From assembly GCA_040901795.1 (NCBI GenBank), contig JBBDYH010000070.1, forward strand, positions 1 to 27,593: DNA of 27,593 nt, given 5' to 3'. The DNA is from JBBDYH01 sp040901795 (GTDB lineage Bacteria; Planctomycetota; Planctomycetia; Pirellulales; JALHPA01). The position numbers were made by a program, and so were the translations under genes. Positions 20,801 to 27,593 of this stretch are shown here, piece after piece (position 1 is the first letter of the stretch; each line of letters begins with the position of its first letter). Under the pieces are notes generated by a model. It ran no database searches and was not told the origin of the DNA. It saw nothing but the letters and a program-made list of their open reading frames with translations.

Positions 20801-22475
20801 CACATTGGACGTGCTCGGCAATGACTCCGATGGCGACGGCGACTCTCTTTTGATTTCGGCCGTCACGCAGGGCGCCCACGGCAGCCTGGCGATCGGCCTC
20901 TTTGGGCTCAATGTCGTTTACACGCCGCAAGCCAATTTCATTGGCAGCGACACGTTCACCTACACGGTCAGCGACGGCAACGGCGGCACCGATACGGCGA
21001 CCGTCACGGTCAGCGTGGCGAATGTCGATTCCAACTTTCACGGTACGGCGGGCGATGACGTGTTCCTGGTCCGCCGCCACGGAGGCGGAACGCAATTCGA
21101 GGTGTTTGTTAACGACACGGGGGTCGGCGCGCCGTTTTTCTCGGCCCTGATCGGATCGACCACCGCGGTGTTGTTCGATACTCTAGCCGGCAACGACCGC
21201 TTGATCGTCGATCTGGTCAACGGCAGCCCCTTACCAACCGGGGGAATTGATTTCCTGGGCGGAGGCAACACCGCCGTTGGCGATCAGTTGATTATCAGAA
21301 ACGGCGCTTCCACCATTGGCAGCTACCTGCCCAGTTCGACGGTATTGGGCGAGGGCCTGGTCACGCTCGACGGCCGGAACATCGACTTCACAGGCGTGGA
21401 GCCGGTCCAAGTTTCTGACTTTTCCAGCTTTACTGCGACTACTCCAAACGCCAACGATGTTTTGACCGTCACGCAACCCGCGGTGAGCACGACGCAGCTT
21501 GCCGGCACAAGCGGCGGGATCGCGCTGGCGCCTCTCACTTTCAACAACGTCGGCACGTTCATCATCGACGCAGCCACCGCCGACGCCGGCGCAGGCAACG
21601 ACGCACTGATCATCACGGCGAGCGGCGCGGTGCCCAACAGTACGAACTTCCTGGAGTATCGCAGCGGGACCGGCGCCAACACGCTCGACGCGCAGAGCGG
21701 TATCACGCGGATCGACTCGACCGTGGCGGGCGGCGGAACGCTCGATACCACACTGAGCGCGGCCGCCGAATTGGTCACGCATCGTTTCCGGCAGACCTCG
21801 CTCACGCTGGCGGCTGGCAGCCGAGCAACGGTGCTGTCGGCCGGAACGCTGGACGCAGTGTCGAGGCTGAACGCGCTGAATATTGGGACCGGCGCCACGT
21901 TCGACATCAACGACAACGCGCTGGTGCTCGACTACACCGGCACGAGCCCCGAAGCCGCAATCCGCGCCAAGATCATCGAGGGCCGCGGCGGGGTGGGAGT
22001 CGGCAACGGCAATTGGAACGGTACGGGCATCACCAGCGGGGCCGCGGCGGCAGCCAACGAATTGGATCCCGAGTCGCGCTCGATCGGGTACGCCGACAAC
22101 GGCACACTCCCCTTGGGGGCATACACCACCTTCCGGGGCCAGCCGGTCGATGCCACCTCGGTCTTGATCGCCTTCACACGCACCGGCGATGCGAATCTTG
22201 ACTCGTTGGTGAACGACGACGATGCGACGATCTTGGGCGCGTTCTATCCGAACGCCAGCGCCACCTGGGCGATGGCGGACTTTGATTACACCGACACGGT
22301 CGACGACAACGACGCGACACTACTGGGCGCGTTTTACGATCCCAGCGCCACTCCATTCCCCGCGGCAGCGCCGCCATTGGCGTCGGTGGCATCGACGGCC
22401 GAACGACGAGTCCACGATGCAATCTTCGCTGACATCGGCGATGCAGATCCGCTTTCCTTACGCCGAAGGCGTTAA
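17841..22475 (+). CDS. Giant surface protein with cadherin/Ig-like repeats
   Basis: A 1544-residue protein. The N-terminus is basic (MAKNWGWSLRRAPRARKTRT) and then carries FEWLETRRYL, the F-E-x-L-E-x-R motif at the start of many large planctomycete surface proteins. Residues 60-200 resemble a PEP-CTERM-type beta domain. Residues about 210-305 are one CSPG4/Cadherin_3-like repeat. From about 309 to 1062 there are eight Big_9-type units, each with N-V-L-A-N-D-x-D, N-G-x-V and DSFTYT-type strands. After a less regular beta region, residues about 1370-1505 parallel the C-terminus of the PEP-CTERM protein, including dockerin-like loops GDANLDSLVNDDDATILG. There is no PEP-CTERM tail; it ends in RRRR. 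Probably an adhesive or structural surface protein. The ribosome site is weak. Confidence 0.85.
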   Translation: MAKNWGWSLRRAPRARKTRTGRRFGFEWLETRRYLAPLAPGAALEPVPVEPDPQGGVVIAMQTQQFASQTFTGFLTSSVIEGDKSNPLGGLTFTYQLANDSTSRSPLNRIALSSFANFPTDVSRQLAGSPPSQADRINVDTVGFSFQSGTAQGPLLPGAQSSLLVIQTSAASFNSSPAVVSAANGAAQVLSFTPVGGNLPPSVVTNTGSTAAEGGTDPITSGELRTSDQDTPPFDLKYTVTDAPDNGTLQVDGAPADAFTQGDIDNGRVTYLHGGSETTSDDFSFSVSDGTTVRTGTFTFKVTPTNDPPDARNDTATGLPDTSIQINVLANDTDPDGDQLMVVSVGAAASGQASIGAGGVVSYQPNPEFGGVDSFTYTIGDGRGGTDTATVTVVVEEHGPFARDDTFKVSEDTIRNSLDVLANDSDPTGLQFRVIAVTQGSKGVVEIGPNGANVLYTPDPNFVGADSFTYTIVNTFGETDTAKVTLTVLNVGDPPTAVDDNATVTEDGPPAVIAVLANDFDSDGGALTITKVTQGANGTVSIRPGGLDLVYQPAPNFNGADTFTYTVTDDAGETATATVRVTVLGSLEPPDAVNDLASVSRGASSVVIDVLANDVDLDGDPLTITDITAPGNGTAVLAPDGKTIRYTPSPGFTGTDVFQYTVTDPSGFSDSAKVLVDVNVNRVDARDDVFTAPIGIPMFYGSRGVLANDVDSEGDAIVKAEIFNGPSNGTVVLNADGSFTYTSKAGFTGTDSFTYAAFDAFGASDIAKATINVVDTAPAARNDAFSVQTNSGPTFINVLADDTDPEGKPLRIIAVTQPKNGKVTIVPGGLLYEPNPGFEGIDEFTYTASDDERDIQAAVIDIALVTLFVHGTGVPYFPMNDDFARPEDMVVTLTEADLISNDYNPSKLPVDIASVSNPVGGSVLLNGDGSVTFTPTLNFVGFASFNYRCAAPLNANMSLVEIEFTQVLDSPVAGDDAVAVNENTGANTLDVLGNDSDGDGDSLLISAVTQGAHGSLAIGLFGLNVVYTPQANFIGSDTFTYTVSDGNGGTDTATVTVSVANVDSNFHGTAGDDVFLVRRHGGGTQFEVFVNDTGVGAPFFSALIGSTTAVLFDTLAGNDRLIVDLVNGSPLPTGGIDFLGGGNTAVGDQLIIRNGASTIGSYLPSSTVLGEGLVTLDGRNIDFTGVEPVQVSDFSSFTATTPNANDVLTVTQPAVSTTQLAGTSGGIALAPLTFNNVGTFIIDAATADAGAGNDALIITASGAVPNSTNFLEYRSGTGANTLDAQSGITRIDSTVAGGGTLDTTLSAAAELVTHRFRQTSLTLAAGSRATVLSAGTLDAVSRLNALNIGTGATFDINDNALVLDYTGTSPEAAIRAKIIEGRGGVGVGNGNWNGTGITSGAAAAANELDPESRSIGYADNGTLPLGAYTTFRGQPVDATSVLIAFTRTGDANLDSLVNDDDATILGAFYPNASATWAMADFDYTDTVDDNDATLLGAFYDPSATPFPAAAPPLASVASTAERRVHDAIFADIGDADPLSLRRRR
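18765..21030 (+). repeat. Eight tandem Big_9-like domain repeats
   Basis: Units of roughly 90 codons begin with x-A-x-(N/D)-D and share VLANDxDxDG, TQGxNGxVxI and DSFTYTVxD. Units differ in length and sequence, so this is old domain duplication rather than a young DNA repeat. The eighth-from-start unit containing LTEADLISNDYN is the most diverged. Confidence 0.8.
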
Positions 22476-22558
22476 ACTCCGCAGCCCAGGGTCGACGCGC
22501 AGCGGCGCACCCTGGGACACCCCATCGCGCACGGTGACATTGAACCCCAACGGGGTTC
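22460..22558. repeat. Composite palindromic repeat at the end of the giant gene
   Basis: Three hairpins follow one another: ACGCC-GAA-GGCGT (22460-22472), arms cccagggt (22485-22492) and accctggg (22509-22516) with an inner gcgc pair, and GAACCCC-AAC-GGGGTTC (22542-22558). The first overlaps the last codons and stop of the 1544-residue protein. The block lies between convergent genes and has the form of a dispersed planctomycete intergenic repeat; it may also limit read-through from both sides. Confidence 0.65.
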
Positions 22559-22583
22559 CACATGGTCTCGTTGGGTCACGCCA

Positions 22584-25500
22584 TTACTCGCGCAGCTTGG
22601 CGCATCGCGTCAACAGCTCCTCGTAACGCGGCTCCTTGGGAAACCGCTCCTTGAGGCTCTTCAGGATGGTTTCCGCCTCGGTCAGCGATTGGCTTGCCGC
22701 TGAACCCGCCACCTGCCTCAGCTCGGCAATATTGAGGTGGTTTCTGGCCAGGTCCTCTTGAAAGCTCGCGTCGAGCGCTTTTTCGGGGGCCAACTTCTGC
22801 CGGATCTCCAAGGCCGCGCGATACGACTTCAAGGCCTCGATTGGCGCACCGTCGTCCCGCCGAAGCACGCCGAGGTTGTTATAGGTCTTGGCCAGATTGT
22901 TTTGGTACGCGGCGAGGAGCGGGTTCTCTCGAGCCAGCTTCTCTTGGATCTCCAAGGCAGCACGATAGGACTTCAAGGCCTCGCCCCGCTCTTCCCGCCG
23001 GTAGTGCAAGCCACCGAGATTGCTGTAGATCGTGGCGAGCAGGCTTTGCTCCTCGTTACTCTGGGAATTGGTTGGGGAGCTGCTTTGGGCGAGCGTTTCT
23101 TGGATCGCCAGCGCAGCACGATACGATTTCAACGCCTCATCCAGTGCGCCCTGCTCCTTGTACACCTCAGCCAGATTGTTATGAGTCTTGGCCAGGTGGC
23201 TCTGATAGTGGCTGGCAACCGGGTTTGCCTTCGCCAATTTCTCGTAGGTTGCCAATGCCGCGCGGAACGCCTTCAAGGCCTCATCGAGCGCGCGTGTCTC
23301 CTTGTGCAACGTTCCCAAGTTGACGTGGGTTGCCGCCAGATGGCCATGTAATTCGTGGTCCTCGGGTTTCTCGGCAGTCAGCTTCTGCTGGATTGACAAT
23401 GCGGCGCGGTACGAACGGTGGGCATCCTCATATCTGCCGTGGCGTTGTTCGAGCACCCCTAAAATGTTGTGGCCGCCGGCCAGGTCGGTTTGCGACGGAG
23501 TATGCGAAGGCTTCTCTTGCGCGAGATCTTTCCGCAATTCCAGCGCGGCGCGATATGCGTTGGCGGCCTCGCCGGCCGAACCCGACGAGCTGCTGATGTT
23601 GCCGACCATCAGAAACGCCTCGGCAAGATGCTGTTGGTCGTGCAAGCTGGGATGGAAGTCCTCGATGAACGCTTCGTAAAAGGCGCGCGCATCTTGCAAG
23701 AGCTTCTTTCTCAGCGGCTGAAACCGCTCGTCCTTGAGCAGTTCATCGCTTTGCACCGCCAGGACGTAGTTGTCGATCGCTTCGCGGGCCTGCTGCTTGG
23801 CCTTTCGCTCGGCGGTGGCCAATTCGTCCTTTTCGTTCGCCAAGGCCTCGGCCGCGTTTCTGGCGATCAGGATCTCCTGCTTCTGTGCGTTGAGGACGAA
23901 CCCGGCCGCGATGGAAACCACCGCCACGACCAAGATCGCCGCGGTGGCCGCGAACGCCGCCACCCAGTTATGGCGCAGCCAGCGAAGTCCTCGTTGCGCG
24001 AGTCCATCGGGCAATGCCGCAGTCGGTTCGTCGGCCATCCAATGCTCCACGTCGTTGGCCAAGGCGACGGCGCTGGCATAACGATTCTCCGGCTTGAGCG
24101 CCATGGCCTTCAGGCAGATCGCTTCCAGCGGCTTGGGAAGATCCTTCTTCAGTGAGCGCGGCCGCGGGAAATCTCCCCGTTGCACCTTGCGCAGTTGCTC
24201 TCCCAGGTCGCTATCGCTGGGAACCGGAGCCTGGCCGGTGAGCACGTGGTACAACGTCGCGCCCAGGCTGTAGATGTCGCTCGCCGGGCCAAGCTGATCG
24301 AGCCGGCCGGCCGCTTGCTCAGGGCTCATATAGGCCGGCGTACCTAGCGCCGATCCCATTTGCGTGGGCGCCGTGCCAGAGATCGAGCTGGGCACGAGCA
24401 GCGGTTCGTCGGATAAGTTCGGGGCGCCGTCCAGATCCGTGTGGCCATGCGTGCCGGGGCTTCCAATCGGTTTGGCCAGGCCCCAGTCTACCACCAGCGT
24501 CTCGCCGTACTTGCCGAGCATGATGTTGCCCGGCTTGAGGTCGCGGTGAAGCACGCCGCGGCTGTGCGCGTACTCGATGGCGTTGCAAACGTCGATGAAA
24601 CGGCCCAACAACTTGCGGAGCTCGAGCAGCGGCGCGCCGGGTGCACTCGCTTGATCGTTTCGGTGATATCGGTCCAGAGCCTCCCTCAGGCTGTCGCCGT
24701 GGATGAAGCGCATGGCGTAGTAGGGCCGGCCGTCGGAATAGGTTCCCAACCCGTAGATCGGCACCACGCCTGGATGTTCCAGGCCGCCGGTAATCTCGGC
24801 CTCGAGCGTGAAGCGGGCGCGGCTTTGGGGATAATCCGCATGCGGGGGCTGTATCTCCTTGAGCGCCACCTCGCGGTGGAGCTCGGTATCGAGAGCGACG
24901 GAGACTTGCCCCAACCCCCCTTTGGCATGCGGCCGCAAGATGCGAAATCGCTGGCCCAGCGAGGTAGACGCGCCAATGCCCGTCGTCTGCGTAACGAACG
25001 GGTCTGCGGGGCCGGTATTGAAGCGCAGCAGACTATTTTCGATTTGAGGATCGGCAAGGCTTTGCAGCTCGCCATGCAGCGTACCGAGCGCACCGACGGC
25101 TTGCAGGCTCTTTTCGGCGTCGTTTTGGTGCAACGCCAAATGCTTGGCGACCAGCGCCACCAGCAACTTGCGGGTTTCATCGTCGAGAGCGCCCTGACGC
25201 AGCAGGATGTCTTCCAACGGCGTTTTCTTTTCGAGCAGCCAGGCGTTCATGGCCGCCATCAATTGCTCGCGACGCACAAAATCCATCTGGACTGCGAGGA
25301 TGCCCACCAATAAATTGCGGTCGCTGCCTCCCTTGTCCTTGTTCGTCGTCATCGCTGCGACCGGATTGCGGCCATGCGAATCCTTTGGCCTTAAAAGTTC
25401 TGGAGGAGGCTTCCCTGCGATTGAGTCGAGCACTTGAAGCGCGTGCACTACTTCCTCGCGGCCGGGAAACCGTTCAGCATACTCGCCTGGTGATGGCTGC

Positions 25501-25907
25501 GCGCCATGCAAGCGCCTCAGGCGGTACTCTTGCTGGATCAAGCGGAGCGGCAAGTCGCTCGACGGTCCAAGCTCTGCATAGCGCCGCGCGTAGTCTTCCA
25601 GCAACGGACGGGCGGGCAAGGTCGGCGCTGGCGACGCGTCCGTCCGCGCCGGGCTTTGATCGTCTTTGGCTGCGATCGCCGATCGCCGATCGCCATTTAA
25701 CCAACGGTATTCGAGATCAATGAGAATCAGCTCGTGCAGCAATGCCCTGAGCTGCGACGGCTGAACGCTGGCGACCTGGTCCAGGTATTCCTCGATCCGA
25801 GGATTGGAGCCGGATTTCCAGGCGGCCTCGAACCGATCGCAGGCTTCGTCGAACCAGCGCTCATGCGGAATAGCGGTTTGCACTTCGTTTCGTGTTGGCT
25901 CAATCAT
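22584..25907 (-). CDS. Transmembrane Ser/Thr protein kinase with TPR array, sigma-coupled (kinase 3)
   Basis: An 1107-residue protein. Residues 1-175 are a helical domain absent from kinases 1 and 2 (HERWFDEACDRFEAAWKSG, and YAERFPGREE), seen in sigma-linked planctomycete kinases. Residues 196-285 match the shared SDRNLLVG domain. The kinase spans about 321-625: GGLGQV, Lys350, HRDLKPGN with Asp456, DWG at 474-476 and MSPEQ. A membrane helix lies at about 649-672, then a coiled-coil, then TPR units of 45-50 residues (for example YRAALEIQEKLARENP) to the end. The ATG at 25907 overlaps the sigma gene's stop (ATGA), favouring it over the in-frame ATG at 25928. It has no RGSPD peptides. It probably acts with the sigma factor in one signalling unit. 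Confidence 0.9.
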   Translation of the reverse strand: MIEPTRNEVQTAIPHERWFDEACDRFEAAWKSGSNPRIEEYLDQVASVQPSQLRALLHELILIDLEYRWLNGDRRSAIAAKDDQSPARTDASPAPTLPARPLLEDYARRYAELGPSSDLPLRLIQQEYRLRRLHGAQPSPGEYAERFPGREEVVHALQVLDSIAGKPPPELLRPKDSHGRNPVAAMTTNKDKGGSDRNLLVGILAVQMDFVRREQLMAAMNAWLLEKKTPLEDILLRQGALDDETRKLLVALVAKHLALHQNDAEKSLQAVGALGTLHGELQSLADPQIENSLLRFNTGPADPFVTQTTGIGASTSLGQRFRILRPHAKGGLGQVSVALDTELHREVALKEIQPPHADYPQSRARFTLEAEITGGLEHPGVVPIYGLGTYSDGRPYYAMRFIHGDSLREALDRYHRNDQASAPGAPLLELRKLLGRFIDVCNAIEYAHSRGVLHRDLKPGNIMLGKYGETLVVDWGLAKPIGSPGTHGHTDLDGAPNLSDEPLLVPSSISGTAPTQMGSALGTPAYMSPEQAAGRLDQLGPASDIYSLGATLYHVLTGQAPVPSDSDLGEQLRKVQRGDFPRPRSLKKDLPKPLEAICLKAMALKPENRYASAVALANDVEHWMADEPTAALPDGLAQRGLRWLRHNWVAAFAATAAILVVAVVSIAAGFVLNAQKQEILIARNAAEALANEKDELATAERKAKQQAREAIDNYVLAVQSDELLKDERFQPLRKKLLQDARAFYEAFIEDFHPSLHDQQHLAEAFLMVGNISSSSGSAGEAANAYRAALELRKDLAQEKPSHTPSQTDLAGGHNILGVLEQRHGRYEDAHRSYRAALSIQQKLTAEKPEDHELHGHLAATHVNLGTLHKETRALDEALKAFRAALATYEKLAKANPVASHYQSHLAKTHNNLAEVYKEQGALDEALKSYRAALAIQETLAQSSSPTNSQSNEEQSLLATIYSNLGGLHYRREERGEALKSYRAALEIQEKLARENPLLAAYQNNLAKTYNNLGVLRRDDGAPIEALKSYRAALEIRQKLAPEKALDASFQEDLARNHLNIAELRQVAGSAASQSLTEAETILKSLKERFPKEPRYEELLTRCAKLRE

Positions 25908-26515
25908 GCCAGATGCTCCGGACTCCACAGCCTGCGAATACGTTCCAGCTTACGCTCCACCGTTCGTTCCACGACTGCCAATTGCCGAGCAATCTCCGGG
26001 ACCGTGTACCCGGCAAGTTTTAAACATGCGACGCGCTGCAGCGATTCGTCGTCGAGCAGGTCGAGCAGGCGTTGACATTCTTCAGTGACTTGCAGGGCAA
26101 ATCCCGGCGTCGGATTGTCGCCGACTATTTGTTCAATGCCCGCTTGCGATGACTCGGGTGCCGGAACGAGAACAGACTCTCCGCGGACCCGCCCACCGCC
26201 GCGCTTGTCGGCACGCTCGTGCGTCAGTTGATTACAAGCCTTGCGCGCCGTAATCGTCACCAAGAGCGGCCAGAGGCTGTTGCGGTCCGAGAGCAACGGG
26301 AACCGACCCTCCCGTACACCGCTAAAAAAACTATCGAACGCACTCAAAACGACATCTTCTTCGTCGGCGGCGCGCCGCGGCAGATGACGCAGCCGTTTGC
26401 GCGCCAGGGCCGCGAGCCGCTCGAAGTACCGGTCCCACAGCGCCTGCTGCGCCGCCCGCTCGTCGCCGGTTTTGAGTTCAGTAAGCCAGTGCGTCACTGA
26501 GCCAGCCGAGGACAT
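25904..26515 (-). CDS. ECF-family RNA polymerase sigma factor
   Basis: A 203-residue sigma factor. Region 2 (residues about 20-95) contains ALWDRYFERLAALARKRL, DEEDVVLSAFDSFF and LWPLLVTITARKACNQL, typical of planctomycete ECF sigmas. Region 4 (about 150-200) has LLDLLDDESLQRVACLKLAGY, then the helix-turn-helix VPEIARQLAVVERTVERKLERIRRLW. It would direct RNA polymerase to a small regulon. The ATG at 26515 is chosen because sequence farther upstream is not sigma-like, although the frame is open to 26749. Its stop overlaps the kinase 3 start by four bases, so the two are translationally coupled and the kinase is the likely regulator. No anti-sigma gene is seen. Confidence 0.88.
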   Translation of the reverse strand: MSSAGSVTHWLTELKTGDERAAQQALWDRYFERLAALARKRLRHLPRRAADEEDVVLSAFDSFFSGVREGRFPLLSDRNSLWPLLVTITARKACNQLTHERADKRGGGRVRGESVLVPAPESSQAGIEQIVGDNPTPGFALQVTEECQRLLDLLDDESLQRVACLKLAGYTVPEIARQLAVVERTVERKLERIRRLWSPEHLA

Positions 26516-26877
26516 GGCTCTAATCCATAAGGATCGTTGTGTGGATGTGTCCCGATTATAGCCTTCCTCCCGTGAAACGCTCGTTCCCCCAAGAAAATGG
26601 CGGAAATTGCGGTCACAACCAAAGTCCCTCGTTCGGTGTAACCCATTCGACCGAGTGAGGCAAGCTCGACTCGCCGCAACACCAGAAGGACCCGGGCTTT
26701 CCGCGATGAAACGCCCGCTGGCAAAAAAAGCACGAAAATTCCGGCGCAACGGTGTCGGGTTTGGCGCCCGATCGTTGAGTTACTGGATGAGGGCATGAGT
26801 TCCAATCCGACCGGCGATGTTTGCGGATTTGCCGCGGCTCGCGAGGTCCGACTAACACGTCCACGAGGAGAATGAAG
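26516..26877. other. Divergent intergenic region
   Basis: A 362-base gap between the sigma gene (-) and the last surface-protein gene (+). It should hold both promoters. Open frames in it read across it from the neighbours and have no family pattern. No strong palindrome or consensus promoter stands out; a run of seven A lies at 26724-26730. I see no gene here. Confidence 0.5.
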
Positions 26878-27593
26878 ATGTTTTTCCACCGCTCGAAGAT
26901 CCGCGATCGATTTGTTTCTCGTCGGTCGCGCTCGCACGCCAGGTCGCGTGGCCTGCGAACGCCGAGGTTCGAATCACTCGAAACGCGCCAGATGTTCGAT
27001 GGCACGTCGATCCTGCCGATGGAGAACCCGAGCCTCAGCGTCGCGCCCTATCATAGCGGCGGGACCAGCGGCGACATGATGCCGATGGAGACCAATGACC
27101 TCCACTGCAAATTCCTCAGCGGCGCCGGTTCCGGCTCCACGGCGGACGCGGTAGAGTGCGTGAATTACATCATCGCGTCCGGCCAGCGGGAAATGCTCCA
27201 AGTTCCGTTGAGCCCAAGGTTTGTCCTGGTCGATTTTCCGATTGCGCAGCAGGATCAGCTTGTCAACTTTGGCCCGCTCGACGCCCACAACCTGCTGCCT
27301 TACATCGAGCAGGACAACGTTCGTGGCGCTGTCGAGACCCTTTTTGCCGGTGGCACGCACGTCGCAGTGGGTGACATCAACGCGGACGGCAAGGCGGATG
27401 TACTGGCCGTCTGGAATCCGTGGGACATTAACCCCGGGAGTCTCCCGCCCGGTGTCGGTACGCTGCGTGCCACCAATGGCCAACTGACTGCCGACGAAGT
27501 CGTGTTGACGAGCATGCTCGTAGATTTGCTGTTTGACACGGGTGCATTCCCGTTTTGCGGTGGTAGTTTTGTCGGGTTTTCAGGGGTCATGTG
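26878..27593 (+). CDS. N-terminal part of a large surface protein, cut by the window end
   Basis: An open frame of 238 codons with no stop before the window edge, so the gene is partial. It begins with a basic stretch (MFFHRSKIRDRFVSRRSRSH), then FESLETRQMFDG near residue 35, the same F-E-x-L-E-x-R motif as in the giant protein at 17841. A later VAVGDINADGKADVLAV is a DxNxDGxxD calcium-type loop as in FG-GAP/dockerin-like repeats. GAGGAG at 26865-26870 sits seven bases before the ATG at 26878, which is preferred over the ATG at 26872. The protein is probably exported and surface-bound; its main domains lie outside the window. Confidence 0.8.
   Translation, partial: MFFHRSKIRDRFVSRRSRSHARSRGLRTPRFESLETRQMFDGTSILPMENPSLSVAPYHSGGTSGDMMPMETNDLHCKFLSGAGSGSTADAVECVNYIIASGQREMLQVPLSPRFVLVDFPIAQQDQLVNFGPLDAHNLLPYIEQDNVRGAVETLFAGGTHVAVGDINADGKADVLAVWNPWDINPGSLPPGVGTLRATNGQLTADEVVLTSMLVDLLFDTGAFPFCGGSFVGFSGVM

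Noticed and set aside
25674..25694. Three tandem gatcgcc units, HIP1-like GCGATCGC
   Set aside because: Only 21 bases, in frame in kinase 3 and encoding an ordinary linker; HIP1 is a cyanobacterial feature and no other cluster is seen here.
26494..27005. Minus-strand frames over the gap and the start of the last gene
   Set aside because: They oppose the FESLETR protein, which has a good ribosome site and motif; no family pattern in the minus frames.

Overview
The window looks like chromosome from a Planctomycetota bacterium, most likely of the Pirellulales type. The evidence is a GC-rich sequence carrying families typical of that phylum: three very large serine/threonine kinases fused to a membrane segment and TPR arrays, an ECF sigma factor overlapping a kinase gene, a DUF1559 pseudopilin-like protein with the H-X9-DG ending, a PEP-CTERM secreted protein, giant surface proteins with an N-terminal F-E-x-L-E-x-R motif, two DUF4058 sequences, and short palindromic repeats between and inside genes. 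No rRNA, tRNA, CRISPR array, insertion sequence or prophage gene was found.

Layout. 1-2.6 kb (+): a small secreted Gly/His/Tyr-rich protein, a full DUF4058 gene, a MazEF/PemIK-like toxin-antitoxin pair, and a 3' remnant of a second DUF4058 gene directly after the toxin. 2.6-9.0 kb (-): two tandem paralogous kinase-TPR receptors, the product of a duplication that also included upstream DNA. 9.2-10.0 kb: two small unknown genes converging on a palindrome. 10.2-11.2 kb (+): a probable operon of three small proteins (BON-domain, single-TM, and a 78-residue unknown). 11.2-11.7 kb: no complete gene, but a duplicated relic peptide on the minus strand. 11.7-16.0 kb (-): a GH63/MGH1-like glucosidase with a very basic tail, and a PEP-CTERM protein with dockerin-like Asp repeats. 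16.2-22.5 kb: a DUF1559 protein (+), a TPR fragment (-), and a 1544-residue cadherin/Ig-like repeat protein (+). 22.5-26.5 kb (-): an ECF sigma factor translationally coupled to a third kinase-TPR receptor. 26.9 kb to the end (+): the start of another large surface protein, cut by the window edge.

How the genes may work together. The three kinases share one plan: an N-terminal planctomycete domain, a Hanks-type kinase with DWG in place of DFG, one transmembrane helix, a short coiled coil, and 48-residue TPR-like repeats. They are best read as membrane signalling proteins with the TPRs on the far side of the membrane, and the third is tied to its own sigma factor. The secreted proteins share a C-terminal Asp-rich dockerin-like module although only one carries a PEP-CTERM sorting tail. 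The most unusual observations are the DUF4058/toxin-antitoxin/DUF4058-remnant arrangement, palindromic REP-like elements that sit in frame inside kinase genes and encode an RGSPD peptide, a composite palindromic repeat that supplies the end of the 1544-residue protein, and the relic tandem MYEF peptide. No clearly new multi-gene system could be proven by reading alone.
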